Source of the DNA: Chryseobacterium sp. Tr-659
GTDB lineage: Bacteria > Bacteroidota > Bacteroidia > Flavobacteriales > Weeksellaceae
DNA: 64,000 nucleotides
Reading direction: 5' to 3'
NCBI RefSeq assembly: GCF_011752975.1
Contig: NZ_VWWP01000012.1
Span: 1 to 64,000, forward strand
The notes under the pieces were generated by a model. That model was not told where the DNA came from, ran no database searches, and worked only from the letters and a program-made list of their open reading frames with translations. Positions 15,057-23,874 of the stretch are shown one piece after another (within the stretch, counting starts at the first letter, position 1; each line of letters opens with the position of its first letter). The position numbers were made by a program, and so were the translations under genes.

Positions 15057-17618
15057 TTATTTTTTCTTAGCAGCAGGTTTCTTAGCTGCTGTTGTTTTCT
15101 TTGTTGTAGCTGCTTTTTTAGCTGCAGGCTTTTTCTTTTCTGCAAAGGCTTTAGGATCCTGATCTGTAATCCATTTTTTAACCTCATCTAAAGAAAGCTC
15201 TTTCAATTCGTCTGCTTCATATTTTGTATCGTCTGCTTTCTTCGGAATTTTGAACATCGCTTTTCCAAACTTAATGAAAGGCCCCCATCTTCCGTTTTCA
15301 ATGGAAATTTTTTCTTTTTCCCATTGCTGGATATATCTGTTTGCTTCTTTTTCAAGTTTCGCATCAATTAATTCATTGATATCGCTTTGAGAAAGATTTT
15401 CGAAATTGTATTTTTTCGGAACATTCACAAAAATATCTTTGTATTTGATGAACGGCCCGAACCTTCCTGTTCCTTTTGTTACCGGCTCTCCTTTATACGT
15501 TGCAATCGGAGCATCAGCAATTTTCTTTTCATTGATAATTTCCTCAGCTCTTTTTTGGTCTACAGAAAGCGGATCTTCACCTTTCGGAATACTGATATAG
15601 GTTTCTCCCCATTTCACATAAGGCCCGAATCTTCCAACTCCTACTGAAACCGGCTGCCCGTCAACTTCACTTAAATCAAAAGGTAATTTGAACAGCTCCA
15701 GTGCTTCTTCAAAAGTAATGGTAGCAATATTTTGGCCTGTCATTAATGAGGCGAAGATCGGTTTTTCTTCATCATCCGTCTCACCAATCTGGATCATAGC
15801 TCCAAACCTTCCGATTCTTGCGTGAACATTTTTTCCGGTCTTAGGATCTACTCCTAATAATCTGTCTCCTGTTGCACGGTCTGCATTTTCTTCTACATCT
15901 TCAATTCTTGGGTGGAATTTTGAGTAGAAATTCGTCATCATTTCTTTCCATTTCTGGTCACCGCTTGCAATTTCGTCAAAGCTTTCCTCTACTCTTGCTG
16001 TGAAACCATAGTCAAGGATTTCTCTAAAATTATCGGTTAAGAAATCATTCACTACCTCACCTATGTCTGTAGGAATGAATTTATTTTTATCTCCCCCGAA
16101 TTTTTCATCAAGGACTACTTTTTTAATCTTATCTTTTACCAGAGACATTTTGATCACCTCACGGGTTTGTGGCTCAATCTCTCGTTTATCCACATATTCT
16201 CTGTTCTGGATGGTCTGAATGGTTGGAGCATAAGTAGAAGGTCTTCCAATCCCTAATTCTTCAAGCTTTCTTACCAATCCCGCTTCCGTATATCTTGCAC
16301 TTGGTCTTGTGAATTTTTCTGTAGCGGTAATGGTTTTATAATTTAAAACTTCGCCTACGCTTACTTTCGGCAATAGTTTTTCATTGTTCTCTTCATCATC
16401 ATCTTCCGTCTTTACAATCCCATAAGCCTTAAGGAAACCATCAAATATGATAACTTCTCCCTGTGCTTCAAAATGGTGTGGTAATGATGCATTTCCGATC
16501 TCGATTACTGTTTTTTCTATTTTGGCATTGGCCATTTGAGAAGCAAGTGTTCTTCTATAGATCAGCTGATAAAGTTTATTCAATTGAGCATCACCTATAC
16601 TTTTCACTCCAAAATCTGTAGGGCGGATCGCTTCGTGAGCCTCCTGTGCTGAAGCTGATTTTGTGGTATAATTTCTTGGAGAAGAATATTCTGCCCCATA
16701 TTCTGATATAATCTGTTTTTTTGCTCCTTCAATAGCTTCCTGAGAAAGGTTTACCGAGTCTGTTCTCATGTAGGTAATGAACCCTTCTTCATATAATCTT
16801 TGTGCCAGACGCATGGTGTTGGTCACATTATATCCTAATCTTGAAGATGCTTCCTGCTGTAAAGTGGAAGTGGTGAACGGAGCAGATGCTGAACGTGTTC
16901 CTGGTTTGGTTTCTACATTCAGAACTTTAAATTCTGTAGTTTTCGCCTGCTCAAGGAATTTTTCTGCCTCTTCTTCTTTTTCGAAGTCTTTTTTAAGTTT
17001 GGCAGCAATCTCCTGTTCTGTTTTATTTAGAAATATCCCGTCAAGTTTAAAGCTTGCTTTGGGTACAAATTCACGGATTTCTTTTTCTCTTTCAACAATT
17101 AATCTTACGGCTACAGACTGTACTCTTCCCGCAGAAAGGCCTGGTTTTACTTTTTTCCATAGTACAGGCGACATCTCAAAACCTACGATTCTGTCCAGCA
17201 CTCTTCTTGCCTGTTGAGCGTTTACCAGATTCTGATCAATATCTCTTGGATTGTCAATTGCTTTTAGAATAGCATTTTTGGTAATCTCATGGAAAACAAT
17301 TCTTTTTCTGTTTTCCGGCTTCAGCTTCAATTCGTCTGCCAAGTGCCATGCAATGGCTTCTCCTTCGCGGTCCTCATCGGAAGCCAGCCATACCATCTCT
17401 GCTTTTTTTACTGCCGCTTTTAATTCGGTTACCAATTTCTTTTTGTCTGCTGAAACTTCGTAATCAGGACTGAATGTAGCTAGGTCTATCCCCATTCCTT
17501 TTTTAGGAAGATCCCGGATGTGTCCGAAACTGGATTTCACTTCAAAATCCTTTCCTAAATATTTCTGAATAGTTTTTGCTTTTGCCGGGGACTCTACGAT
17601 TACTAAATTTTTCGACAT
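15057..17618 (-). CDS. topA: type IA DNA topoisomerase I
   Basis: An 853-residue enzyme that relaxes negative supercoils by single-strand passage. The Toprim domain is at the N-terminus (NLVIVESPAKAKTIQKYLG, and SDEDREGEAIAWHL with the acidic metal ligands). The catalytic Tyr lies in EGFITYMRTDSVNLS (about residue 283). The C-terminal part has four topoisomerase C-terminal repeats (GRFGAMI, GRFGPYVKWG, GRFGPFIKY, GRWGPFIKFG) instead of zinc fingers. A Lys/Ala-rich tail ends in KKPAAKKK, probably a DNA-binding extension. Minus-strand TACTTTTG at 17640-17633 is a likely -7 element only 15 nt from the start. Confidence 0.97.
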   Translation of the reverse strand: MSKNLVIVESPAKAKTIQKYLGKDFEVKSSFGHIRDLPKKGMGIDLATFSPDYEVSADKKKLVTELKAAVKKAEMVWLASDEDREGEAIAWHLADELKLKPENRKRIVFHEITKNAILKAIDNPRDIDQNLVNAQQARRVLDRIVGFEMSPVLWKKVKPGLSAGRVQSVAVRLIVEREKEIREFVPKASFKLDGIFLNKTEQEIAAKLKKDFEKEEEAEKFLEQAKTTEFKVLNVETKPGTRSASAPFTTSTLQQEASSRLGYNVTNTMRLAQRLYEEGFITYMRTDSVNLSQEAIEGAKKQIISEYGAEYSSPRNYTTKSASAQEAHEAIRPTDFGVKSIGDAQLNKLYQLIYRRTLASQMANAKIEKTVIEIGNASLPHHFEAQGEVIIFDGFLKAYGIVKTEDDDEENNEKLLPKVSVGEVLNYKTITATEKFTRPSARYTEAGLVRKLEELGIGRPSTYAPTIQTIQNREYVDKREIEPQTREVIKMSLVKDKIKKVVLDEKFGGDKNKFIPTDIGEVVNDFLTDNFREILDYGFTARVEESFDEIASGDQKWKEMMTNFYSKFHPRIEDVEENADRATGDRLLGVDPKTGKNVHARIGRFGAMIQIGETDDEEKPIFASLMTGQNIATITFEEALELFKLPFDLSEVDGQPVSVGVGRFGPYVKWGETYISIPKGEDPLSVDQKRAEEIINEKKIADAPIATYKGEPVTKGTGRFGPFIKYKDIFVNVPKKYNFENLSQSDINELIDAKLEKEANRYIQQWEKEKISIENGRWGPFIKFGKAMFKIPKKADDTKYEADELKELSLDEVKKWITDQDPKAFAEKKKPAAKKAATTKKTTAAKKPAAKKK

Positions 17619-17891
17619 TCTAAAAATTTTTGCAAAAGTAAAGCTTTTTTATTATATACTTTTTGTTAAACGGGTTTAATTTAAAAACCAAGCTGGTTTC
17701 CCCAACTGTTTAAGCACTATTTGTTAAACAAACAAGTCCTTTGTACTGTTGGTTTTAGCCTGTTATTAGCTTTTCAATATGTAATGATATAGAAATTTTC
17801 ATCAGCTATAATAGACACGAAAAATATATTTTAGACTGAAAAAGTGAAAAATAAGGCTCAAAAACACTCGTTAAAAACTCATTTTCAAGCG

Positions 17892-20800
17892 TTAACGTTT
17901 TATAATTTTCACAATCTTTACGGAATTATTTATTCTAATCAAATAAATTCCCGAGATCAGAAAGGAAACATCCGCTTGATGATTTACAAACGTCCCGGAT
18001 GTTACCAGCTGACCTAAAAAATTATAAATCTTGTATTGGTATTCTTTACCTTCTTCGCCTTTAATATAGAGAGTATTGGAAACAGGATTTGGGTACAAAA
18101 CGATTTCCGTATCTGATGTTTTCATTTCCGCATCAGCAGTCTCCAAAATAGGTCCTCCTAACACGACAGGTTGTTTTGAAGCAGGCCCTTCTTCATTTCC
18201 ATTCGCATCATATTCTATTTTTACACACCGGCAGCCGGTTCCAAAATAAGGATCATTATTATCGTGAAAGGTCATTAATCTATTGGTATTCGTATCAAAA
18301 AGTAAATTGACCGATCTTCCCAGATAGTTTGAAGCCAGGGCATCTGTCCAGATTGCAGGATACTGGAAGTTGACCACATTAAAAGTTCCTTGTGGAGACT
18401 GGTTGCCAATCACACTTCTAAACCCTCTTGATCCTGAATCCGGATAATTACCCACCGGATACGAAGGATCACTAAATAGATAACCGATTGTAGAATTAGA
18501 AGTATTCCTTACCCTAACTCCTGAATAATCCGTTGTAAGAACGTAAGATGTAGCTATATTTTTGTCTTTTTTATACCATGGAGTCTGTCCAAAATCAGCT
18601 CCTGAAACTATTGCCGAATTGGTCAGATCCGGGATACGCCATCCTTCAGGGCATGGATCAAAAGGAGATTTCTTCCCACCCCTTCCCCATCTATCCGGTG
18701 CCAGATTAGGCTCTGTTGACAGCCAGTCTGTTCCGTTAGTATAGTTGGGTGTACCACTGTTAAAAGGAGCAAATGTGCTCGGAATCATGTATACCAAAGG
18801 ATTTTTGACAGAGTAAGACAATATTTTGGAAACTTTATCGGCAGGTTTATCGGCAGTTTGTACACCCGATGCAGAAGAATATACATCATAAGGTATAATA
18901 TAATTTCCGGAAAGGTTGTTATAAACGGCCGGAGTAAGTGTGGAATAGGAAACCGTTCCACTAGCCGTAACTGTTCCCAAAAAGACATTATAAGAACTTC
19001 TATTGTCTGCATTCTGAAAAACAGGAATAGGATCTTTTCTCCCCCATTGATAATGTAATCCTGTGGCTGCGCGTATTTTGGACAGTTCACCTGCGGTAGG
19101 TGTAAGAGGATTTACAATATTGGGAAATGCGTCTGTTGCTCCCAAATTACGATCCATAAATATTGTCTGTAAGGGAACATCTGCTTTCGGCACATAATTT
19201 ACATAGTTTACTGCTGCAGCTACCGGCACTTCTGTTGTATACACATAAGATGTAATCGGAGTATCTGTTACCCAGATATGCCAGCTCCAATATACCGGAG
19301 CCGTAATACTTCCATTATGGAGTGTCACAACTGCATTCCCACTTTGATTAGGAACAACCGCTACTGATATTTTTGAATTTACAAGATCCTGAAGTGAAGC
19401 AGGTGAAGGATTAACCACAGAAACATTACTGATAAGATTGACATTACTGGACCAAAGAACATTTGCTTTTAAATTATTAAAACTTGAAGTATTCAATATT
19501 CCAGGATTATTTAAAAGTCCGCTTTGCACTGAAAAAGCTTTACTTACCGGAATTTCTATTACTGAAAGTGAATTGTTTTTTACGATCTGATAGCTGTTGG
19601 GATTATCAATACCTTCGTTATATTCTACTACAGCAGGAAGATATTCTGTAGGAAAATCATAATCATTTACAACATATAAAGGATCTTTTATACACCTGCA
19701 CCCATTAGCATCTGAGGTATACATTCCGGACAGCGGAAAATAAAAATAACGGCCTTTTATATCAGGATAATTGGGATCCGGAATATCGGGCTGTGTTTTA
19801 TCGGGAATCATAGACAACCCTCTTACACTTACAGCTGGCGATGTATCAAAATGCCGAGTCATTGTTGCTGTCCATAATGCAATATGATGCTGGTCTGTAT
19901 ATTGCCCTAAATGAGCACTCCGTATAAGCTGTCCGTTACCCGGAAAGACTCCCATATCACTTCCTCCGGCATTGGAGAGATCAAAGCCAAGGTTTGGATA
20001 TACTTTAAAGCCTGTCATAAATCCGGGACTACCTGCATCGGTAGGTTTTATAATATGATATTTATTGGTTTCAAATGTATTTTTCGGCATATTCGTTTTC
20101 ACTCCAAAAGGGGAAAAGTCTATTCTTATATCATCAATATATGCCGGAGAAGCCAGATTAGCGACAAGCACGGAAGGAATCCTCCATCCGTTCGGACATG
20201 GATCATAATAAGATTTATCCCTGTACGGCTTTGCACTGTCATCAGTATTATAAATAGTTTCAATTGTTCCTTGCGAATTATCTGACCAAAGATTAAGCTC
20301 CGAAAGCCTGTTGTCCGGCAAAGCAGTTGATTTTCCAAACCAATTCACAGGAAGATTGACATTATTATTGTAATAAGCCTGGCCGGAGTTATCATCTTTA
20401 TTAACATAGATAATGCTCAGTGGATTTTTTACAGAAAGCCTGAGGTTGTTTGTTACCTCTGCATTTGAAAGCAGAACAAACTTTCTGAGATCATCAATAC
20501 TTACAGCATTGGTCATATTCTTTGCTGCTCTATGTCTTACGCGGCCTGCTGACCCTGAAACTTCATAGAAGTCATTCCCTCTAGTAACCAGAGGCGGAAT
20601 TGGATCTTTTCTTCCCCATTGGTAAAGAAGCCCGATATTTTTGTTCCAGTCTGATGATGTGATGGAACTCGTCAGCGCACCGAGGTTTCTGTCCATCCAT
20701 TTCCAGTCTGAATCCGGAATTGGCTCCACAGTTCCGTCTGATTTCATTCTTTTAAGATTGTTAAAACTTTTGTAAGAGGTTCCATTGGAAGGATCATCAG

Positions 20801-21317
20801 TTACCCAAACATGCCAGCTCCAATAGATCTCACCGTTTACTCTGAAAGCCACTACAGCATTTCCTTTTTTAGTTTTATTGATAGGAACTTTTATTTTAGC
20901 ATCCTGCCCGGAACCTACCATTTCCAGCGCATAGTTTACTCCTGATTTTATTAATCCATGTACATCTTCCCACAATACATCAGTAGTTATTGTTCCCGCA
21001 GGAATACCACTGCCATTTAAATATCCACTTCCATCCCACATCGCATAAGCTTTTCTTACCGGGATCCATAATCCTTCACTATTCTGTGCCGGATCAAAAA
21101 TATAACTGTTAGGTGCTTTTTTCCAATCGGGAATTAGAATCTTATTTACATATTCATGCAATGGTCTGCTCAGCGAATCTGGCTTTTCAACAGCCACAGC
21201 ATATTCTACACATGTCTCTGGGATTAAATTTCTTTTTGAAATGATATTACCCTTCGAACATATTCCCATCAATACCAGGCAAAGAATTGCCGTTAATTTT
21301 TTAATTGATTTTTTCAT
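17892..21317 (-). CDS. T9SS-secreted surface protein with two FISUMP-like repeats
   Basis: A 1141-residue protein with a signal peptide and a C-terminal T9SS type A domain (IVLYPNPVSNTLYIKG to LISGIYLIRI). Two homologous halves of about 450-500 residues each carry the sequence pairs YWSWHVWVTDDP/YWSWHIWVTDTP, MDRNLGAL/MDRNLGAT, YQWGRKDPIP in both, and DPCPNGWRIPSV/DPCPEGWRIPDL, with a CRCIK or CRCVK segment ending each half. The DPCP-GWR-P motif recalls the Fibrobacter succinogenes major paralogous (FISUMP) domain, whose role is unknown. Export across the outer membrane by T9SS is inferred from the tail. No clear terminator is seen downstream. Confidence 0.85.
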   Translation of the reverse strand: MKKSIKKLTAILCLVLMGICSKGNIISKRNLIPETCVEYAVAVEKPDSLSRPLHEYVNKILIPDWKKAPNSYIFDPAQNSEGLWIPVRKAYAMWDGSGYLNGSGIPAGTITTDVLWEDVHGLIKSGVNYALEMVGSGQDAKIKVPINKTKKGNAVVAFRVNGEIYWSWHVWVTDDPSNGTSYKSFNNLKRMKSDGTVEPIPDSDWKWMDRNLGALTSSITSSDWNKNIGLLYQWGRKDPIPPLVTRGNDFYEVSGSAGRVRHRAAKNMTNAVSIDDLRKFVLLSNAEVTNNLRLSVKNPLSIIYVNKDDNSGQAYYNNNVNLPVNWFGKSTALPDNRLSELNLWSDNSQGTIETIYNTDDSAKPYRDKSYYDPCPNGWRIPSVLVANLASPAYIDDIRIDFSPFGVKTNMPKNTFETNKYHIIKPTDAGSPGFMTGFKVYPNLGFDLSNAGGSDMGVFPGNGQLIRSAHLGQYTDQHHIALWTATMTRHFDTSPAVSVRGLSMIPDKTQPDIPDPNYPDIKGRYFYFPLSGMYTSDANGCRCIKDPLYVVNDYDFPTEYLPAVVEYNEGIDNPNSYQIVKNNSLSVIEIPVSKAFSVQSGLLNNPGILNTSSFNNLKANVLWSSNVNLISNVSVVNPSPASLQDLVNSKISVAVVPNQSGNAVVTLHNGSITAPVYWSWHIWVTDTPITSYVYTTEVPVAAAVNYVNYVPKADVPLQTIFMDRNLGATDAFPNIVNPLTPTAGELSKIRAATGLHYQWGRKDPIPVFQNADNRSSYNVFLGTVTASGTVSYSTLTPAVYNNLSGNYIIPYDVYSSASGVQTADKPADKVSKILSYSVKNPLVYMIPSTFAPFNSGTPNYTNGTDWLSTEPNLAPDRWGRGGKKSPFDPCPEGWRIPDLTNSAIVSGADFGQTPWYKKDKNIATSYVLTTDYSGVRVRNTSNSTIGYLFSDPSYPVGNYPDSGSRGFRSVIGNQSPQGTFNVVNFQYPAIWTDALASNYLGRSVNLLFDTNTNRLMTFHDNNDPYFGTGCRCVKIEYDANGNEEGPASKQPVVLGGPILETADAEMKTSDTEIVLYPNPVSNTLYIKGEEGKEYQYKIYNFLGQLVTSGTFVNHQADVSFLISGIYLIRINNSVKIVKIIKR

Positions 21318-21478
21318 ACCTTATTGATTATGTGTTGATAACGAAGTGCAATTTTTAAGCCTATATCAACAAAAAGAGATTTATTTTATAAATAAAAATA
21401 ACATATTTCAATTACGTTATTAATGACACAAAAATAAAGCATTTTAAACATTACATACTTCAAATTTCATCACAAAAA

Positions 21479-21506
21479 AAAAGACAGCTTTTTCAAGCTG
21501 TCTTTT
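21479..21506 (-). terminator. intrinsic terminator of the EpsG-like unit
   Basis: Perfect 12-bp stem (21479-21490 with 21495-21506) with a 4-nt loop, followed on the minus strand by a run of T residues. It lies about 27 nt after the epsG-like stop. Confidence 0.85.
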
Positions 21507-21532
21507 AATAGTATATAATAAGAAGGATCAAT

Positions 21533-22672
21533 TTACGGAAGAATATAGCTTTTATAACCATCTATTGAGAATCGCCCCGCTTTAATATTGTTAAATATTG
21601 AAAAGACCACAAAATTAAAGACTACAAGTGTAATAATAAATGCATAAATCATATTCTTTACTCTTGGAGAAACAACATACATTGCATTCGGAATAATTAT
21701 ATACGCGAACCCGATGAATGCCCCTGCAAGCCTTGACGAGAAGATGGGGTTATTTCTAAAAATGAAATACAAACAGACTCCGATTACGGCATAATTTCTA
21801 TGATATTCATAATAGGGGTACAATTCTTTCATTTTATTATCAAAGACAAAGAGGAAGAAAGTCAGAATAGCCATCATTACTTCAGGAATCCCGATAGCAC
21901 CGTTCAATCGTTGTATGCTTTCGTTCATATATCCGTTGAAACCTTCTACGAGCATATTTTCTGATGCCATGCCATCCAAAAATCCTCCGAACGATCTATA
22001 AACCTCAAACGGAGACAGAAATACTGAACCTATAATCATGATCAGCATCACTGTTTTATTCAAAGGGACACGAGCAAGCCAATACATGGGAAGAAACAAA
22101 TAACATACACTATGTATACCTGAGCCTATGAATATGAAAAATAAATAATGCCAGAATTTCCGTTCTTTGATATACCTTATAGCGAAATACACAATAAACG
22201 TCCCCAGATTTTGCCTTATCTGCCCACTTTCCCCGATAAAAAAGTTGGGAATAAACATAAACAGCGTAAAGGTAAAGGGATAAAACGTGTTGTCTTCCGT
22301 GTACTTCACTTTAAAGATCATCGCTAAAATAGCAATAACAAGCGTCACCATATAAAACGGAGCATCCAGAACATTGAGCAGGAATTTATTGATAAGCGTA
22401 TACAGCCATTCCACATCCAGAGTGTCCGGTCCCTTCATATGGAGCATTTTCATAAAGATACTGTAGTAGCTTTTGGTATCAGAATAGATATAAATTCCTT
22501 TGTAACTTCCGTAGTCAGGTCCAACATCTTTTCTAAAACCTACAATAATGATAAAATAAATTGCCAGGAACCAAAACCACTTTTTATCTACCTTTTTCCC
22601 ATATACTTCCTGAATACTAAAGAAAAGCATATAGATAATCGCAATGATGTAATATGGATGTAGTAAAGTCAT
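21533..22672 (-). CDS. EpsG family membrane protein (putative polysaccharide polymerase)
   Basis: A 379-residue protein with about ten hydrophobic segments. The N-terminal sequence IVGFRKDVGPDYGSYKGIY is the hallmark of the EpsG family, inner-membrane proteins found in exopolysaccharide loci and thought to polymerise repeat units. GESGQIRQNLGTFIVYF in the middle is also conserved in the family. It starts 1 nt before the stop of the upstream membrane-protein gene, so the two form an operon. The two proteins may act with the WecA/Wza/Wzc genes about 10 kb away, but that is inference. Confidence 0.82.
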   Translation of the reverse strand: MTLLHPYYIIAIIYMLFFSIQEVYGKKVDKKWFWFLAIYFIIIVGFRKDVGPDYGSYKGIYIYSDTKSYYSIFMKMLHMKGPDTLDVEWLYTLINKFLLNVLDAPFYMVTLVIAILAMIFKVKYTEDNTFYPFTFTLFMFIPNFFIGESGQIRQNLGTFIVYFAIRYIKERKFWHYLFFIFIGSGIHSVCYLFLPMYWLARVPLNKTVMLIMIIGSVFLSPFEVYRSFGGFLDGMASENMLVEGFNGYMNESIQRLNGAIGIPEVMMAILTFFLFVFDNKMKELYPYYEYHRNYAVIGVCLYFIFRNNPIFSSRLAGAFIGFAYIIIPNAMYVVSPRVKNMIYAFIITLVVFNFVVFSIFNNIKAGRFSIDGYKSYILP

Positions 22673-22673
22673 G

Positions 22674-23681
22674 CTAGATCTCTGATGTATTTTTAAACTG
22701 GTGATATGCTATGATCATTCCTGTCAGAATTAAAGGTAAAAAAAGTCTTACTTCCCAAAAAAGCCCCACTAAAGTAATCATAATAAGATAAGGAATCGAA
22801 AAGAAAAAATATTTTCCAAAAACTTGTCTGTTTTCAGGATCTGTACAAAGCTTATAGATAAAATAGATTACCGTTAGGGCAAAGACCAATCCTGCAAGAT
22901 TGAAAGGACTTGAAAAGTTTCTGTTGATATAAAATCCTTCTACAAAGGTAGTTTCTCTGTTTGCCAGCAGCGCTCTTAACCCCAGGTAAGGAAGAAGAAA
23001 AGCAACAACCAGCGGTATGAGTTTCCAAATGATCCTATAATTTCCTTTTTTCAATTCGTCTATATTAAAAAATACTGCGGCAAAAAAAGCAATGTTAATG
23101 CATGCTGTCTCTCTTACCAGTGTAGAAATTCCGATTAAACCGATTAGAATAAAAAAGAATATATTTTTCTGGGTATGCAAATATTTCAGAGTTAAAAAAA
23201 CACCCGCCAGATAACAAAACAAAGCGATAATATCACAGTTGGTAGGTGCATACTGAGTGATTACAATAAAAAATACGGATAAAAGATGGATGATTCTCCT
23301 TGCGTTGATATTTAAAACCAAACCTATTGGTTTAAGTTTAAATATGGCATTCAAAATCAATGAACAAAACAGGAAGAATATGCTGTTCATAAGGAAAAGC
23401 CCATGATAAAAGGGAGTTCCGTTTTTGGATAAAAAATCTTTAAAAAAGGAAAGAGGCCCGTTGATAAGGTTATACATCAGGTCTGTCATCAGTACACTCA
23501 GGTAATTGGGAATCACTCTGTACGCGTATACTGAGGAGAATAAAAAATCGGGAGTTTTTTCTGATGTTTTCAGCCTTGTGTAGGAAGATTCAAACCCGTA
23601 ATAAGACATGGCAAACAGCAGAAGCGGAAGTACTATAACAAATAGAAATCCGTTTATTTTTTCATCATTTCTTTTCAACAT
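22674..23681 (-). CDS. polytopic membrane protein of unknown function
   Basis: A 335-residue protein with about nine or ten hydrophobic segments and short charged loops; no soluble domain. The fragments YAYRVIPNY and LVRETACINIAFF resemble sugar-polymer membrane proteins of the DUF6056/EpsG sort, but I do not recognise the family with confidence. It is the first gene of the unit with the EpsG-like protein. The opposite-strand pigment operon starts 193 nt away, so 23682-23874 is a divergent control region; TACTTTTG on the minus strand at 23761-23754 may be its -7 element. Confidence 0.7.
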   Translation of the reverse strand: MLKRNDEKINGFLFVIVLPLLLFAMSYYGFESSYTRLKTSEKTPDFLFSSVYAYRVIPNYLSVLMTDLMYNLINGPLSFFKDFLSKNGTPFYHGLFLMNSIFFLFCSLILNAIFKLKPIGLVLNINARRIIHLLSVFFIVITQYAPTNCDIIALFCYLAGVFLTLKYLHTQKNIFFFILIGLIGISTLVRETACINIAFFAAVFFNIDELKKGNYRIIWKLIPLVVAFLLPYLGLRALLANRETTFVEGFYINRNFSSPFNLAGLVFALTVIYFIYKLCTDPENRQVFGKYFFFSIPYLIMITLVGLFWEVRLFLPLILTGMIIAYHQFKNTSEI

Positions 23682-23825
23682 ATCTAAAACAGATTCTTAT
23701 TTTTTTAATAATAATTGTGATTTAAAATACATTTCTATAAAAGGGAACTTTTGCAAAAGTAGAATATTTTTTCATTCTTCCTAGAATATTTTATTGATTT
23801 TCAGCCAAAACTTATCTTCAACTAT

Positions 23826-23855
23826 TTTGAACTAATTCTTAAAAATTTAAATTTG
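23826..23855 (+). promoter_or_regulatory. Bacteroidetes-type promoter for the first flexirubin unit
   Basis: TTTG at 23826-23829, an 18-nt spacer and TAAATTTG at 23848-23855 match the -33 TTTG / -7 TAnnTTTG consensus of the Bacteroidetes housekeeping sigma factor. The ATG of the MMPL gene is 20 nt downstream. Confidence 0.6.
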
Positions 23856-23874
23856 CAGACTTGATTTAAATGCA

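Noticed and set aside
18785-19090. 101-codon minus-strand reading frame within the T9SS surface protein gene
   Set aside because: Overlaps conserved FISUMP-like sequence in another frame; no support.
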